Assembly (NCBI RefSeq): GCF_030160835.1 | Contig: NZ_BSPC01000096.1 | Coordinates: 1 to 64,000, forward strand | Length of the DNA: 64,000 nt | Reading direction: 5' to 3' | DNA from: Labrys miyagiensis | GTDB taxonomy: Bacteria > Pseudomonadota > Alphaproteobacteria > Rhizobiales > Labraceae | In this document: positions 54,328 to 63,938 of the stretch, piece by piece | Layout: each line of letters opens with the position of its first letter | Numbering within the stretch: the first letter of the stretch is position 1 | Notes under the pieces: model-generated | Database searches by the model: none | The model's input: only the letters and a program-made list of their open reading frames with translations | Told to the model about the DNA's origin: nothing | Made by a program: the position numbers and the translations under genes

Positions 54328-54348
54328 GATCTATCAAAATACTAGATT
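54328..54348 (+). promoter_or_regulatory. Sulfur-box site H, upstream of the FAD protein
   Basis: GATCTA, nine bases TCAAAATAC, TAGATT; five of six hexamer positions are complementary. It is the most divergent of the sites in its spacer. It lies 18 bases before the start codon at 54366, between the rrf2 gene and the FAD gene. Confidence 0.45.
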
Positions 54349-54365
54349 ATTAGACCGGCTTGGAC

Positions 54366-55745
54366 ATGCTTTCACCTGATCCCCTTCCATCCACCCGGCA
54401 CATCGTGGTCATCGGCGGCGGGGCGAGTGGCGTTCTGATGACGGCGCATCTTCTGCGCCATCACGACCCCTCGCTGAGAGTGACTCTCATCGAGAAAAGC
54501 AGAGAGCTTGGTGCGGGCATTGCCTATGGCACCAGCCATCCCAACCACCTGCTCAATGTCCGCGCCGCCAATATGAGCGCCTATCCGGACGATCCCGATC
54601 ATTTCTGGCGCTGGGTGGGCGAGCACAGCAGCGTCGACTGCCCGGATGCCCAGTCCTTCGCGCCGCGCAGGCTCTATCGCGATTATCTCGCCGACCTCCT
54701 GTCGCCCCATCTCGTGCAGCGGGCGGGCAGCCGGCGCCTAGCCATCGTCAATGACGAGGTGACGGGCGTGGAGGAACGGCCGGAAGGACTCCTCGTCCGC
54801 TTTGCCGGACGGGAGCCGTTGCAGGCCGACACCGCCATTCTCGCAACCGGCAATGAGGGGCCGAAGCTCCAGCCGGCGTCCTGGCGCTTCGACGGCTGGT
54901 TCGACGCCGGCCCGGCCTCCTTTTCGCCAGATGCCGAGGTTGTCATCGTCGGAACCGGCCTCACCATGGCCGACAGGGTGCTCTCGCTGCTGCATGCCGG
55001 GCATCGGGGGCGGATCACCGCGATCTCCCGCCGGGGTCTGCGCCCGCATGGCCATCGGCCGGTGCTAGCCTATCGCCTTGATGCGGCCGATATCCCCTAT
55101 GGCACCGGCATCACCTATCTCACCCGCTGGCTCAAGCAGCTCGCGCGCCAGCACCAGGCCGCCGGTGGGGACTGGCGCAGCATCGTCGATGGTCTGCGGC
55201 CGTACACACAGCCCTTGTGGCGCAATCTTCCGCATGAAGCCCGCCGCCGCTTCCTGCGCCATGCCCGGGCCTGGTGGGACATACACCGCCACCGCATGGC
55301 GCCCGCCGCGGCGGCGCGGCTCGAGGCGGCCCGGGAAGCCGGCCAGCTCTCCATCGTCGCCGGCCGCGTGGCCGGTTTCGAACCGCAGGACCAGGGCGTG
55401 CTGGTACGCTATATCGCCCGCACGGGCACGGCGGAACAGCAGATCCATGCCGATGCGGTGTTCGAATGCCGAGGCAGGGCGGCCGATGTGACGGCGACCG
55501 ACAATCCCGCGCTGCGGCAGCTCCTGGCCGATGGCGTCGTGCGGCCCGATCGCCTGGGCCTCGGTCTCGATGTCGGCGAGGATTGTGGCGTCATCCACCG
55601 AGACGGCGCGGCCTCGCAACGCATCTACGCGGTCGGGCCGATCACATCCGGGGTGTTCTGGGAAATCGTCGCCGTTCCCGATATCCGCCAGCAGGTGGCG
55701 AAGCTGGCCGGTCATCTCATGCAGAGGCGCATCGCGGCGACGTAG
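54366..55745 (+). CDS. FAD/NAD(P)-binding protein (COG4529-like)
   Basis: A 459-residue flavoprotein with an N-terminal Rossmann motif (HIVVIGGGASGVLMTAHLLRHH), the GAGIAYGTSHPNHLLNVRAANMSAYPDDPDHF region typical of COG4529 proteins, a second dinucleotide motif (VVIVGTGLTMADRVLSLL) and a C-terminal ending. The family has no settled function. A TTG at 54360 is an alternative start two codons earlier; the ATG is used. It follows the Rrf2 regulator and a weak sulfur-box, so it may be part of the sulfur regulon. Confidence 0.85.
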   Translation: MLSPDPLPSTRHIVVIGGGASGVLMTAHLLRHHDPSLRVTLIEKSRELGAGIAYGTSHPNHLLNVRAANMSAYPDDPDHFWRWVGEHSSVDCPDAQSFAPRRLYRDYLADLLSPHLVQRAGSRRLAIVNDEVTGVEERPEGLLVRFAGREPLQADTAILATGNEGPKLQPASWRFDGWFDAGPASFSPDAEVVIVGTGLTMADRVLSLLHAGHRGRITAISRRGLRPHGHRPVLAYRLDAADIPYGTGITYLTRWLKQLARQHQAAGGDWRSIVDGLRPYTQPLWRNLPHEARRRFLRHARAWWDIHRHRMAPAAAARLEAAREAGQLSIVAGRVAGFEPQDQGVLVRYIARTGTAEQQIHADAVFECRGRAADVTATDNPALRQLLADGVVRPDRLGLGLDVGEDCGVIHRDGAASQRIYAVGPITSGVFWEIVAVPDIRQQVAKLAGHLMQRRIAAT

Positions 55746-55765
55746 CTCCCGATCGTGTCGTCTTC

Positions 55766-56776
55766 CTATACGGACAATATCGCCTTGATGACTCCCGCCT
55801 GCGGCTTCGACCAGGGCGGGATCAGGGCCGGCGCTTCGTCGAGGCTGCCGCTGTGGCTTGCGAGCGCCTACATCGGCACCTTGCCGCCGCGCATGGCTGA
55901 CAGCACCGTCTCGAAATCCGCCCGCACAGCATTGCGGCTGGCAAGGAGCGTGGTCTCGCGCTTGTGGAATTCAGGATCGTTGAAGGTGATATCAGCCCGC
56001 ACCAGCGAGAGCAGCACATAGCGCCCGCCATGACCGACCAGGTTGAAGCCCGTCTGCATGGCGGCGGGGCTGCCGGTGGCATCGATCACGCAATCGAAAT
56101 AGTCGCCATCGGTGGCCCGGCCGAGCCTTTCGAGGATGTCAGGAGAAGCTTCGAACACGGCATCGGCGCCGAGCTCGTCCCGGCAGAAGGCGAGGCGGCG
56201 GGCGTTGAGGTCGACCACGCTGACATGCGCGCCGACCGCCTTGGCGAAGATAGCGCCCGCAATGCCGATCGGCCCGGCGCCGACCACCACGACGCGATCG
56301 CTTCCACCGATGCTGCCTCGGGAAACGCCATGGGCGCCGATGGCGAGGAATTCCACCATGGCCGCCTGGCTCGCGGTCAACCCGTCGGCGGGAATGACAT
56401 TGGCCTCGGGCACGGCGATGTAGTCGCAGGCGCCACCGTCGCGATGCACGCCGAGCACTTCGAGGCGCTGACAGCAATTGGTCTTGCCGGCGCGGCAGGC
56501 CCTGCACTGGCCGCAATAGAGCGTCGGCATGATCGAGACGATCTGGCCCGGTCGCAGGGACGAGCTTGCCGGCGCCGTCACCACCTCGCCGCCAAGTTCG
56601 TGGCCGATCACGCGCGGATAGGAGAGATAGGGCTGGTTGCCGTGGAAGATGTGGTAGTCCGTGCCGCACACGCCGACATGGCGGATGCGCACCAGAACGT
56701 CGCCCTCGCCCGGGACAGGTTCATCGCGTTGGATGATGCGCAGCCGCCCAGGCTCTTCGCAACTCAGGGCTCTCAT
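55766..56776 (-). pseudogene. Zinc-dependent alcohol dehydrogenase with an internal amber stop
   Basis: Reads as a medium-chain zinc dehydrogenase of the sorbitol/threonine type: catalytic zinc C37 and H59-E60, structural zinc C88, C91, C94, C102, Rossmann GAGPIGIAGA near 168. Translation stops at TAG 55868-55870 after 302 residues, but the same frame continues beyond it for 33 more residues with family-like content (ALASHSGSLDEAPALIP) up to TAG 55766-55768, giving the usual length of about 336. So one nonsense mutation (from GAG, AAG or CAG) truncates the C-terminal segment, or the stop is read through. It overlaps the mannitol-type dehydrogenase by ATGA. Confidence 0.75.
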
Positions 56777-58242
56777 GCCAGGCCTCCGGATCGAATGGCA
56801 TTCAGCACGCCCTCGGAAGCGATGGCGCGATAGGCTTGCTTCAGCCTGGCCGTGAAGCCGGAATTGCGCGGCAGCTCCTCGCCGAACACGGCGGAGAGGC
56901 CGAGGAAGGCGTCGACCACGGCGTCCGGCGGCGTCCCGCGCTGGTCGGGCTGGCTCGTCCAGGCCTGGAAGGTCGGATCGTTGAGGGGCAGAGGACCGCC
57001 CTTGTCGTCGGCACCGCCGCAGGAGCGGATCCAGGCGGCCACGGCGAAGATCTGCGGATCGCAGGCGAGGCTCTTGGCGAGGCAGTCGCGGATCGGGGAC
57101 AGGATGCGCTGCGGCAGCTTCTGCGAGGCGTCGCTGGCGATCTGCGCCGTGCGGTGATGCAGCGAGATGTTCTCGTAGCGGGCGAGCAGCTTGCGCGTGT
57201 AGTCGAAGGCCTTGTCGGCCGGAATGGCGAGGGTGGGGATCACGCATTGCCAATAGCGTTCGATCAGGCCACGGATGATGGGATCGCCGATCGCCTGTGA
57301 CACCAATTCATGGCCCGACAACCGCCCCACCGCCGCGATGGTGGAATGCGTGCCGTTGAGCAGGCGCAGCTTCATATGCTCGAAGGGCTCGACGTTGTCA
57401 GCGAACTCGACGCCGCTCTCCTCCAGCCTGGGACGGCCGGAGGCGAAGCGATCCTCGATCACCCATTGCGTGAAGGGTTCGCCCAGCACGGGCCAGGCAT
57501 CGGTAAGGCCGAGGACTGCATCGATGGAGGTGCGGTCGGCATCGGTGGTCGAGGGCACGATGCGGTCGACCATCGAGGAGGGGAAGGTGATCTCGCCGGT
57601 GATGTAGGCGGCAAGGTCCTTGTCGCGCAGGGCCGCAAATTCGGTGAGCACACGCTGCAGCGTGCGGCCATTATGGGGAAGGTTGTCGCAGGAGAGCAGC
57701 GTGAAAGGGCGGATACCGGCCCTGCGGCGCCGCTCGATCGCCTCGGCCAGGAAGCCGAGGGCCGAGCGTGGTGTGGCGGGATTGGTGAGGTCATGCGCGA
57801 TATCCGCATTGTCTTGCCTGAGGCCACCGGTGCCCAAATCCACCACATAGCCCTTCTCGGTGATGGTGAGCGTGACGATGCGGATGGCGGCATCGCTGAG
57901 CTGGGCCAGCAGCGTGCCGGGATTTTCGGGCGCGACGATCACACCGGAGATGGAGCCGATGACGCGCAGTTCCTCGCGGCCGCTGTCTCGAATGGCAAGG
58001 GTGTAGAGGCCGTCCTGTGGGTCGAGGGCGTCGCGCGTCTCCGGACTGCGCAGGGAGGAGCCGATAATGCCCCAGTCGGTCTCGCCGCGTGCCAGGCAGT
58101 CGTCGACATAGACGGCCTGATGCGCCCGGTGGAAGGCGCCGGTGCCCAGATGCAGGATGCCTGGCGTCACCTTTGAACGGTCATAGGCTGGCTTGGCGAT
58201 AGCAGATTTGAGCTGGGGCAGGGTGGCATTGCAAAGGCGCAT
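56773..58242 (-). CDS. Mannitol dehydrogenase family protein (polyol/uronate-type)
   Basis: A 489-residue NAD(P)-dependent long-chain dehydrogenase: PGILHLGTGAFHRAHQAVYVDD at the N-terminus (Rossmann), TITEKGYVVD, RIVPSTTDAD, and the C-terminal domain with KLRLLNGTHSTIAAVG containing the catalytic lysine region. The family oxidises mannitol, arabinitol, tagaturonate or mannonate. It follows a GntR regulator with six bases between stop and start, and overlaps the broken zinc dehydrogenase, so the three form one minus-strand transcript. The substrate is not known. Confidence 0.9.
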   Translation of the reverse strand: MRLCNATLPQLKSAIAKPAYDRSKVTPGILHLGTGAFHRAHQAVYVDDCLARGETDWGIIGSSLRSPETRDALDPQDGLYTLAIRDSGREELRVIGSISGVIVAPENPGTLLAQLSDAAIRIVTLTITEKGYVVDLGTGGLRQDNADIAHDLTNPATPRSALGFLAEAIERRRRAGIRPFTLLSCDNLPHNGRTLQRVLTEFAALRDKDLAAYITGEITFPSSMVDRIVPSTTDADRTSIDAVLGLTDAWPVLGEPFTQWVIEDRFASGRPRLEESGVEFADNVEPFEHMKLRLLNGTHSTIAAVGRLSGHELVSQAIGDPIIRGLIERYWQCVIPTLAIPADKAFDYTRKLLARYENISLHHRTAQIASDASQKLPQRILSPIRDCLAKSLACDPQIFAVAAWIRSCGGADDKGGPLPLNDPTFQAWTSQPDQRGTPPDAVVDAFLGLSAVFGEELPRNSGFTARLKQAYRAIASEGVLNAIRSGGLA

Positions 58243-58247
58243 GCATC

Positions 58248-58967
58248 TCACTCGACGACGTAAGGACTGTATTCTTCCGGCAATTGTTCGAGGATGTGGA
58301 AGATCATGTCGAGATGTTCTTCCATGCATTGAGCCGCTTCGCCGATCCTCCCGGCGTCGAGCGCGTCGAGCACGATAAGGTGCTCGTCGAGAACGACGGG
58401 CAGGCGGGAAGGGGTGCCGAACAGGCGCACGAAGCGGGCAAGGCGGCTCTTGGCCTGCAACACGGTGGACCAGACACCCTCGCGCGCAGCGAAGGCCGCG
58501 AACGCCTGGTGGAAATTCTCATCCTCTTCGAAGAACCGGTCGATGTCGCCGGCAGCCAGTGCCTGGCGCTGCACTTCGACGATGGCGCGGGCCTGCGCGC
58601 TCAGGGCCGGACTCCATTTGGCGGCGGCCTCGCGCAGCAAGGCAAGTTCGAGGTTCTTGCGCACGAAATGACTGTCGCGGACCTCCCCGAGCCGGATCGG
58701 CGAGACGAAGCTGCCCTGCTGGGGATAGACGTCGATCAGGCCCTCTTCGCTCAGCCGCGTGACGGCCGAGCGCACCGGCGTACGTGAGACGCCGAAATGG
58801 CGACAGATGCGATTTTCGCTGATCGAGGTGCCGGGCAGCAGGCGCGTTGTAATGATCGCACGCTTGAGGGCGTCATAGATCTGGTCGGCGACGGGATGTT
58901 TGCGGTCGATCTCGACAGCAAAGCCCAGACCGTCTTCCTCGCTCTCCTTGAGTGTCTCGGAAGACAT
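58248..58967 (-). CDS. GntR family transcriptional regulator (FadR/FCD subfamily)
   Basis: A 239-residue regulator with an N-terminal winged helix-turn-helix (about 15-85; ADQIYDALKRAIITTRLLPGTSISENRICRHFGVSRTPVRSAVTRLSEEGLI) and a C-terminal all-helical FCD ligand domain. FCD members sense carboxylates or sugar acids. The start at 58967 has AGGAG eight bases upstream. It heads the dehydrogenase transcript and is divergent from the sugar ABC operon, so it probably controls both. Confidence 0.93.
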   Translation of the reverse strand: MSSETLKESEEDGLGFAVEIDRKHPVADQIYDALKRAIITTRLLPGTSISENRICRHFGVSRTPVRSAVTRLSEEGLIDVYPQQGSFVSPIRLGEVRDSHFVRKNLELALLREAAAKWSPALSAQARAIVEVQRQALAAGDIDRFFEEDENFHQAFAAFAAREGVWSTVLQAKSRLARFVRLFGTPSRLPVVLDEHLIVLDALDAGRIGEAAQCMEEHLDMIFHILEQLPEEYSPYVVE

Positions 58968-59165
58968 TGCGCCATCTCCTCCAAAAAAACCAATGCCGGC
59001 AGGTGGATAGCGCTTTGTCTTGAATCGCACCAGCAGGTACGATTTCCATCCTTGCCCCACAAACACTATTGCATGTTTCGAACTTGGATCCTAGTATCCA
59101 ATCGTCAGGCGGGCCGAGAAAAGCAACAAGGGCTCGCACCAAGATGCCAATGGGAGTGGAAACGC

Positions 59166-60191
59166 ATGTTTGCCCGACATAAGCTTTTTGCCTGCGCCGC
59201 CGCAATGGCCCTGTTCGCCGGAATGGTGCCGGCTCTGGCCGCCAACGACACCAAAGTCGCCGCAGTGCCCGGCGGCCCGCATCCTTATTTCGGCGCCTGG
59301 GAGCAGGCGAGCAAGGATGCCGCCAAGGATTACGGCCTCGGTGCCGCCGACTATAAGGTTCCCCAGAAATGGGATCTCAGTACCCAGAACGAGCTGCTCG
59401 AGAGCCTGGTGACGCAGGGCTACAACGCCTTCCTGATCTTCCCCGGCGATCCCGTCGGTTCGGTCTCCACGGCCAATGAACTGGCCGATACCGGCGCGCC
59501 GGTTATCGCTTTGGCAGGCTGCCTGAAGGATCCGTCCAAGGCCGCCTTCTGCCTCGGCACGGATGTCAGCAAGTCGGCCTATCTCGGCACCAAGCAACTG
59601 TTCAAGGCCATGGGCGGCAAGAAGCGTATAGCCCATTTCACCGGCTTCCTGGTCGATCCGAACACCCAGCTTCGCATCGACGCCGTCGAGAAAGCGGCCA
59701 AGGAGGAGGGCGGAACGGTTGTCCAGGTCATCGCCGATATCGATGCGCCTGAACCGGCCGAAGAGAAGATCAACGCCTATCTGGCGGCCCACGCCGGCGA
59801 GATCGACGGGATCGTCACCACCGCCTGGGTCCCCTCAGTGGTGGCCGCCAATGCCCTGCGCAAGATCGGCGACAAGCGCATCAAGATGGTCGGCATCGAC
59901 CATGACGAAGTGGTGCTGAAGGCGATCAAGGACGGCTACCTGGCTGGAACCATGCTGCAGAACCCCTATGGGCAGGCCTATATCGGCTCCTTTGCTGCCG
60001 ACAAGCTGCGCAATGGCTGCACGGTGAAGGCCGCTGCGCCGTTCACCACCAACGCGCTGACCAGCCGCTTCATCGATTCCGGCACCGTCTTCGTCGATGC
60101 CTCGGGTGTCGACAATTATGTCAGCGCGATGCAGGGTATCACCAAGACCCTGCTGGCGGACTTCCAGAAGACCTATCTGGACTGCAAGTAA
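59166..60191 (+). CDS. Sugar ABC transporter substrate-binding protein (ribose-type)
   Basis: A 341-residue periplasmic binding protein of the Peripla_BP_4 family. Signal peptide (LFACAAAMALFAGMVPALA), then VAAVPGGPHPYFGAWEQASKDAAKDYGLG, a GVDVSK-like second lobe and VGIDHDEVVLKAIKDGYLAGTMLQNPYGQAYIG. It is first in the operon with two permeases and a RbsA-like ATPase. The sugar or polyol is not known; linkage to a mannitol-type dehydrogenase suggests a polyol or related sugar. Confidence 0.9.
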   Translation: MFARHKLFACAAAMALFAGMVPALAANDTKVAAVPGGPHPYFGAWEQASKDAAKDYGLGAADYKVPQKWDLSTQNELLESLVTQGYNAFLIFPGDPVGSVSTANELADTGAPVIALAGCLKDPSKAAFCLGTDVSKSAYLGTKQLFKAMGGKKRIAHFTGFLVDPNTQLRIDAVEKAAKEEGGTVVQVIADIDAPEPAEEKINAYLAAHAGEIDGIVTTAWVPSVVAANALRKIGDKRIKMVGIDHDEVVLKAIKDGYLAGTMLQNPYGQAYIGSFAADKLRNGCTVKAAAPFTTNALTSRFIDSGTVFVDASGVDNYVSAMQGITKTLLADFQKTYLDCK

Positions 60192-60208
60192 GCCCTGCTG
60201 ATGAGGTG

Positions 60209-60239
60209 TTGGCCTTCCCCGCCTGCCGGGGAAGGCCAA
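60209..60239 (+). terminator. Stable stem-loop after the sugar-binding protein gene
   Basis: A perfect 13-bp stem (60209-60221 with 60227-60239) and five-base loop lie 18 bases after the stop codon. There is no U-tract, so it more likely protects the 3' end of the binding-protein mRNA or partly terminates, allowing higher levels of the binding protein than of the permeases. Confidence 0.6.
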
Positions 60240-60350
60240 GTGCTGCGGACCCGGCATTGCCCGGAACCATCATTCCGCCAATGGTTTGGTTGAATATCCT
60301 GAATCGCTTCCTGCAGCGGTTCATCCTTTTCTAGAAGTGCAGTATCGCCC

Positions 60351-61391
60351 ATGACAGGTGACGAAACGCCCATGGCAACATTGGCCTCGAGCGCGGTCGA
60401 CCAGCCGATGCGCAGCGGTTCGTTGCGCTTCTACCTGACCAACGAATTCGGCCTCGTCGTCCTGATTGCCCTTTTCGCCTGTCTCTTCGGCCTGCTGACC
60501 GAGGGCCGGTTCTTCTCCAGCTTCAACCAGTTCGCCCTTGGCCGTGTCGCCGCCATCAACATCATGGTGGGCTTTGCCATGATGGTGGTGATCGTCACCG
60601 GCGGGCTCAATCTCGCCGTCGGAGCGATCGGCGTCTGTGCGGCGATGGTGTTCGGCTTCGTCGTCGAGCTGGGGGGCCTGCCCTGGCCTCTCGCAGCCGT
60701 CGCTGCCATCGGCACCGGCCTGGTCCTTGGCTGGATCAACGGCGTCGTGATCGTGCGCTCCGGCCTGCACAGCTTCATCATCACGCTCGCCAGCATGAGC
60801 ATCTTCTTCGGCGCGATGACCTATCTGACGCAGGGCCAGTCCTTCCGATCCATTCCCCCGAGCTTTTCCAGCCTGTCCAGCACGCGCCTGTTCGGCCTCG
60901 TCTCGCCGGTGCTGCTTATCGCCATCGCTGTCGGCCTGCTTCTTATCATCCTCTACCGCTACACGGTGGTCGGCCGCGAGATGCTCGCCGCGGGCGCCCG
61001 GCCTGAGGCAGCGGAGCTTTCCGGCGTCCGGGTCGGCCGCATCTTCATCCTCTGTCACATGCTGTCCGGTGCGCTGGCGGGTGTGGCGGCGCTGGTCGTG
61101 GTGGCCCGCAACGCCGCGGCTTTGCCCACCATGGCCGGGCAACTCGGCCAGGACTGGCTGCTGCTCGCCTTCCTAGGCCCGGTGCTGGGGGGCACGCTTC
61201 TCGGTGGTGGACGCGTATCGGTGATCGGTACGCTGCTCGGCGCCATCCTGGTGACGATGCTGTCCAACGGGCTGCTGCTCCTGCAGATCGGCGAATTCTG
61301 GGTGCAGGCCTGCCTCGGCGTGCTCCTGCTCATCGCCGTGCTGATCGATCTCGCACGGCGCTCCTATCTCGCCCACCGGAGGATGGTGTGA
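60351..61391 (+). CDS. Sugar ABC transporter permease (RbsC family), first
   Basis: A 346-residue permease with about eight to ten membrane helices: LNLAVGAIGVCAAMVFGFVVE, the RbsC-type GxxxGxxNG (GLVLGWINGVVIV), SFIITLASMSIFFGAMTYLTQG and AAGARPEAAELSGVRVGRI. It overlaps the next permease start (TGATG). Two different RbsC-type permeases in one operon indicate a heterodimeric channel. Confidence 0.92.
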   Translation: MTGDETPMATLASSAVDQPMRSGSLRFYLTNEFGLVVLIALFACLFGLLTEGRFFSSFNQFALGRVAAINIMVGFAMMVVIVTGGLNLAVGAIGVCAAMVFGFVVELGGLPWPLAAVAAIGTGLVLGWINGVVIVRSGLHSFIITLASMSIFFGAMTYLTQGQSFRSIPPSFSSLSSTRLFGLVSPVLLIAIAVGLLLIILYRYTVVGREMLAAGARPEAAELSGVRVGRIFILCHMLSGALAGVAALVVVARNAAALPTMAGQLGQDWLLLAFLGPVLGGTLLGGGRVSVIGTLLGAILVTMLSNGLLLLQIGEFWVQACLGVLLLIAVLIDLARRSYLAHRRMV

Positions 61392-62350
61392 TGCGGCAGA
61401 TCCTGCAGGCCGACTGGTTCGGTCCCCTCGCCATCATTGTCCTGGCGGTCGTCATCATCACCCCGTTCAACCCGGGCTTTCTGTCGACGCTGAATATCCA
61501 GGTCCTGCTCCTTGCCATCACGGCGAACATGCTGATCGCCTTCTCGCAGATGATCATCATCGCCATCGGCCAGATGAACCTCGCGGTCGGCGCGATCGGC
61601 GGGCTGGCGGCCATCTGCTTTGCCGGGATGATGCAAGTCTGGGGCCTGCCGGCACCGCTGGCTGCGCTGCTCGCGGCTGCGATCGGCCTTGCCGCCGGCC
61701 TCGTCAACGGCGCCTTCATTGCGGCCACCGGCATCTCGGCCTTCGTCATCACCCTGGCGACGCTCTCCGTCTTCAAGGGCATCAACCTCGCCATCACGCG
61801 GGCGCAGCCCTTCTACGGCGTGCCGCAGAGCGTCAAGGATTTCGGCAACACCAATTTCTTCGGACCGCTCCCCTGGCTGGTGATCCCGGCGGCCATCGTG
61901 TTCGTGCTGATGTGGTATCTGCTCAACCGCCTGCCGCTCGGCCGCTTCATCCTGGCGATCGGCGGCAATGCCCATTCCGCCCAGCTTTCCGGCATCTCGG
62001 TCTCACGCACCATCGTGATGGCGCATGCTCTGTCAGGCCTGCTGGCGGCGCTGGCGGGCATCGCCTGGGTGGCCCGGCTCGGCATCGGCCAGCCCACCAT
62101 CGGCGATGATTGGCTGATCCTCTCCTTCGCCGCGCCGGTGATCGGCGGCGCTGTGCTCGCCGGCGGCCATGTCTCGGCCTTCGCCACGCTGCTCGGCGTC
62201 GCCATCGTGGCCATCATCACGCAGGCGCTGGTGCTCTTCCACATCGACCCCTTCCTGGTGCAGGTGGTCCTCGGCGCCCTCATCCTCTGGGCCGTGGGCA
62301 TGAACCGCTGGCGCGAAGTCCGCCTCCAGCGCGGCCTGAAGAGGATCTGA
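61391..62350 (+). CDS. Sugar ABC transporter permease (RbsC family), second
   Basis: A 319-residue permease: LIAFSQMIIIAIGQMNLAVGAIGGLAAICFAG, LVNGAFIAATGISAFVITLATLSVFKGINLA and IGGNAHSAQLSGISVSRTIVMAHALSG. The ATG at 61391 is preferred; a GTG at 61388 is an alternative. It ends three bases before the ATPase gene and pairs with the permease upstream. Confidence 0.92.
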   Translation: MRQILQADWFGPLAIIVLAVVIITPFNPGFLSTLNIQVLLLAITANMLIAFSQMIIIAIGQMNLAVGAIGGLAAICFAGMMQVWGLPAPLAALLAAAIGLAAGLVNGAFIAATGISAFVITLATLSVFKGINLAITRAQPFYGVPQSVKDFGNTNFFGPLPWLVIPAAIVFVLMWYLLNRLPLGRFILAIGGNAHSAQLSGISVSRTIVMAHALSGLLAALAGIAWVARLGIGQPTIGDDWLILSFAAPVIGGAVLAGGHVSAFATLLGVAIVAIITQALVLFHIDPFLVQVVLGALILWAVGMNRWREVRLQRGLKRI

Positions 62351-62353
62351 GCC

Positions 62354-63883
62354 ATGGCGGACCTGACTTCGGATCCGGTGTTCCTGGCGCGCGGCGTCAG
62401 CAAGTTCTTCCCGGGCGTCAAGGCGCTGGAAGGCGTTTCGATCACGCTGGCCAAGGGCTCCATCCATGCCTTGCTGGGCGAGAACGGCGCCGGCAAGTCC
62501 ACCTTGATCAAGCTGATCACCGGCGTGCTCCGCCCGGACGAGGGCGAGCTCTTCGTCGACGGCAAGCCGGTGCATTTCACCTCCACCCGCGATGCCATCG
62601 CCACCGGCATCGGCGTGGTGCATCAGGAACGCAATCTTATCCCGCGCTTTTCGGTGGGCGAGAACATCATGCTGGAGCGTCTCAGCGGCCGGCTGCTCAA
62701 GCCCATCGACTATGCCGAGATCAACAAAGAGGCCAAGCGCTGGCTCGACGTGCTCGGCCTCGATCTCGACCCGTCCATGCCTGTATCCCGGCTCAGCGTC
62801 GCCAAGATGCAGCTTGTCGAGATCGCCAAGGCATTGTCGCTACGCTCGCGGGTGTTGCTGCTCGACGAGCCGACGGCCTCCCTCACGCCGCATGAGACGG
62901 TGGCCCTGTTCGCCCTCCTCAAGAAACTGAGGGACGAGGGAGTCAGCATGATCTTCGTCAGCCACAAGCTGGAGGAGGTTCAGGAGATCTGCGATCAAGT
63001 CACGGTGCTGCGTGACGGCCGGAACGCCTGCGAAAGCCAGTCCATGAAAGGCCTCGGCCGCCAGGATCTGGTGCGGCTGATGATCGGCCGTAGCGAGCAG
63101 ATCCCCGACTGGCAGCCGCGCGACTACTCCGCCGCTTCGCCCGTGCTGGAACTCGAGGGCGTTGCGACGCCGCTCGGCCATCGCGACATCAACCTCACGG
63201 TAAAGCGCGGCGAGATCGTCGGCCTTTACGGGCTGGTCGGGGCAGGGCGGACGGAGCTCGCCAAGTCGATCATGGGCCAGTACCCGGCCATAGCGGGCAC
63301 GATCAGGCTCGACGGCAAGCCCGTCACCATTGGCAGTGTGGGCGACGCCATCCACATCCACAAGCTCGGCTATGTCAGCGAGGACCGCAAGCAGGAGGGG
63401 TTGATCCTCCTCCATTCGGTGCTCGACAATGCCGGCATCACCCTCTGGCGCAAATTGGCTCGATATGGCGGTTTCCTCACCGATCGCACCGTGCGCAACA
63501 CGGCCGAGCCCTATATCCGCAAGCTCGAAGTGCGCACGCCATCGCTCGGCCAGATCGTCGGCAATCTCTCCGGCGGCAACCAGCAGAAGATCAGCGTGGC
63601 CAAATGGCTGGCCGCCGGCGTTCGCCTGCTGATCGTCGACGAGCCGTCGGTCGGAATCGACATCAAGACCAAGGCCTATCTGCATGAATTGCTGCGCGAA
63701 TTGTCGGATACCGGCACGGCGGTGCTGCTGATCACCAGCGACATGCCCGAGATGATCACCCTGGCCGACCGCATCGTCGTGATGAACGGCTACCGGCTGG
63801 CCGGCGACGTGCCGAACACGCGCGATTATGCGGCGGTGAGCGAGGGCATCATGAACCTGATCCACAAGGTGGACGCGGCCTAG
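62354..63883 (+). CDS. Sugar ABC transporter ATP-binding protein (RbsA family)
   Basis: A 509-residue fused double ATPase. First domain: Walker A GENGAGKST, LSVAKMQLVEIAKALS signature region and VLLLDEPTASL. Second domain: the degenerate Walker A GLVGAGRTE usual for RbsA, signature LSGGNQQK and Walker B LLIVDEPSVGIDIKTK. Full family length. It is the last gene of the operon, after two permeases and a binding protein. Confidence 0.95.
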   Translation: MADLTSDPVFLARGVSKFFPGVKALEGVSITLAKGSIHALLGENGAGKSTLIKLITGVLRPDEGELFVDGKPVHFTSTRDAIATGIGVVHQERNLIPRFSVGENIMLERLSGRLLKPIDYAEINKEAKRWLDVLGLDLDPSMPVSRLSVAKMQLVEIAKALSLRSRVLLLDEPTASLTPHETVALFALLKKLRDEGVSMIFVSHKLEEVQEICDQVTVLRDGRNACESQSMKGLGRQDLVRLMIGRSEQIPDWQPRDYSAASPVLELEGVATPLGHRDINLTVKRGEIVGLYGLVGAGRTELAKSIMGQYPAIAGTIRLDGKPVTIGSVGDAIHIHKLGYVSEDRKQEGLILLHSVLDNAGITLWRKLARYGGFLTDRTVRNTAEPYIRKLEVRTPSLGQIVGNLSGGNQQKISVAKWLAAGVRLLIVDEPSVGIDIKTKAYLHELLRELSDTGTAVLLITSDMPEMITLADRIVVMNGYRLAGDVPNTRDYAAVSEGIMNLIHKVDAA

Positions 63884-63938
63884 ATTGCCGGGACGGCCCG
63901 CTCTCGGAAGCGAGGCGTGTGCTGAAGAAGGCGCCTTT

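Noticed and set aside
54286-54330. Small ORF (MPLCARKPLLLACL) before the FAD gene as a third cysteine leader
   Set aside because: Cysteines are scattered, not consecutive, there is no good ribosome-binding site and it overlaps the sulfur-box.
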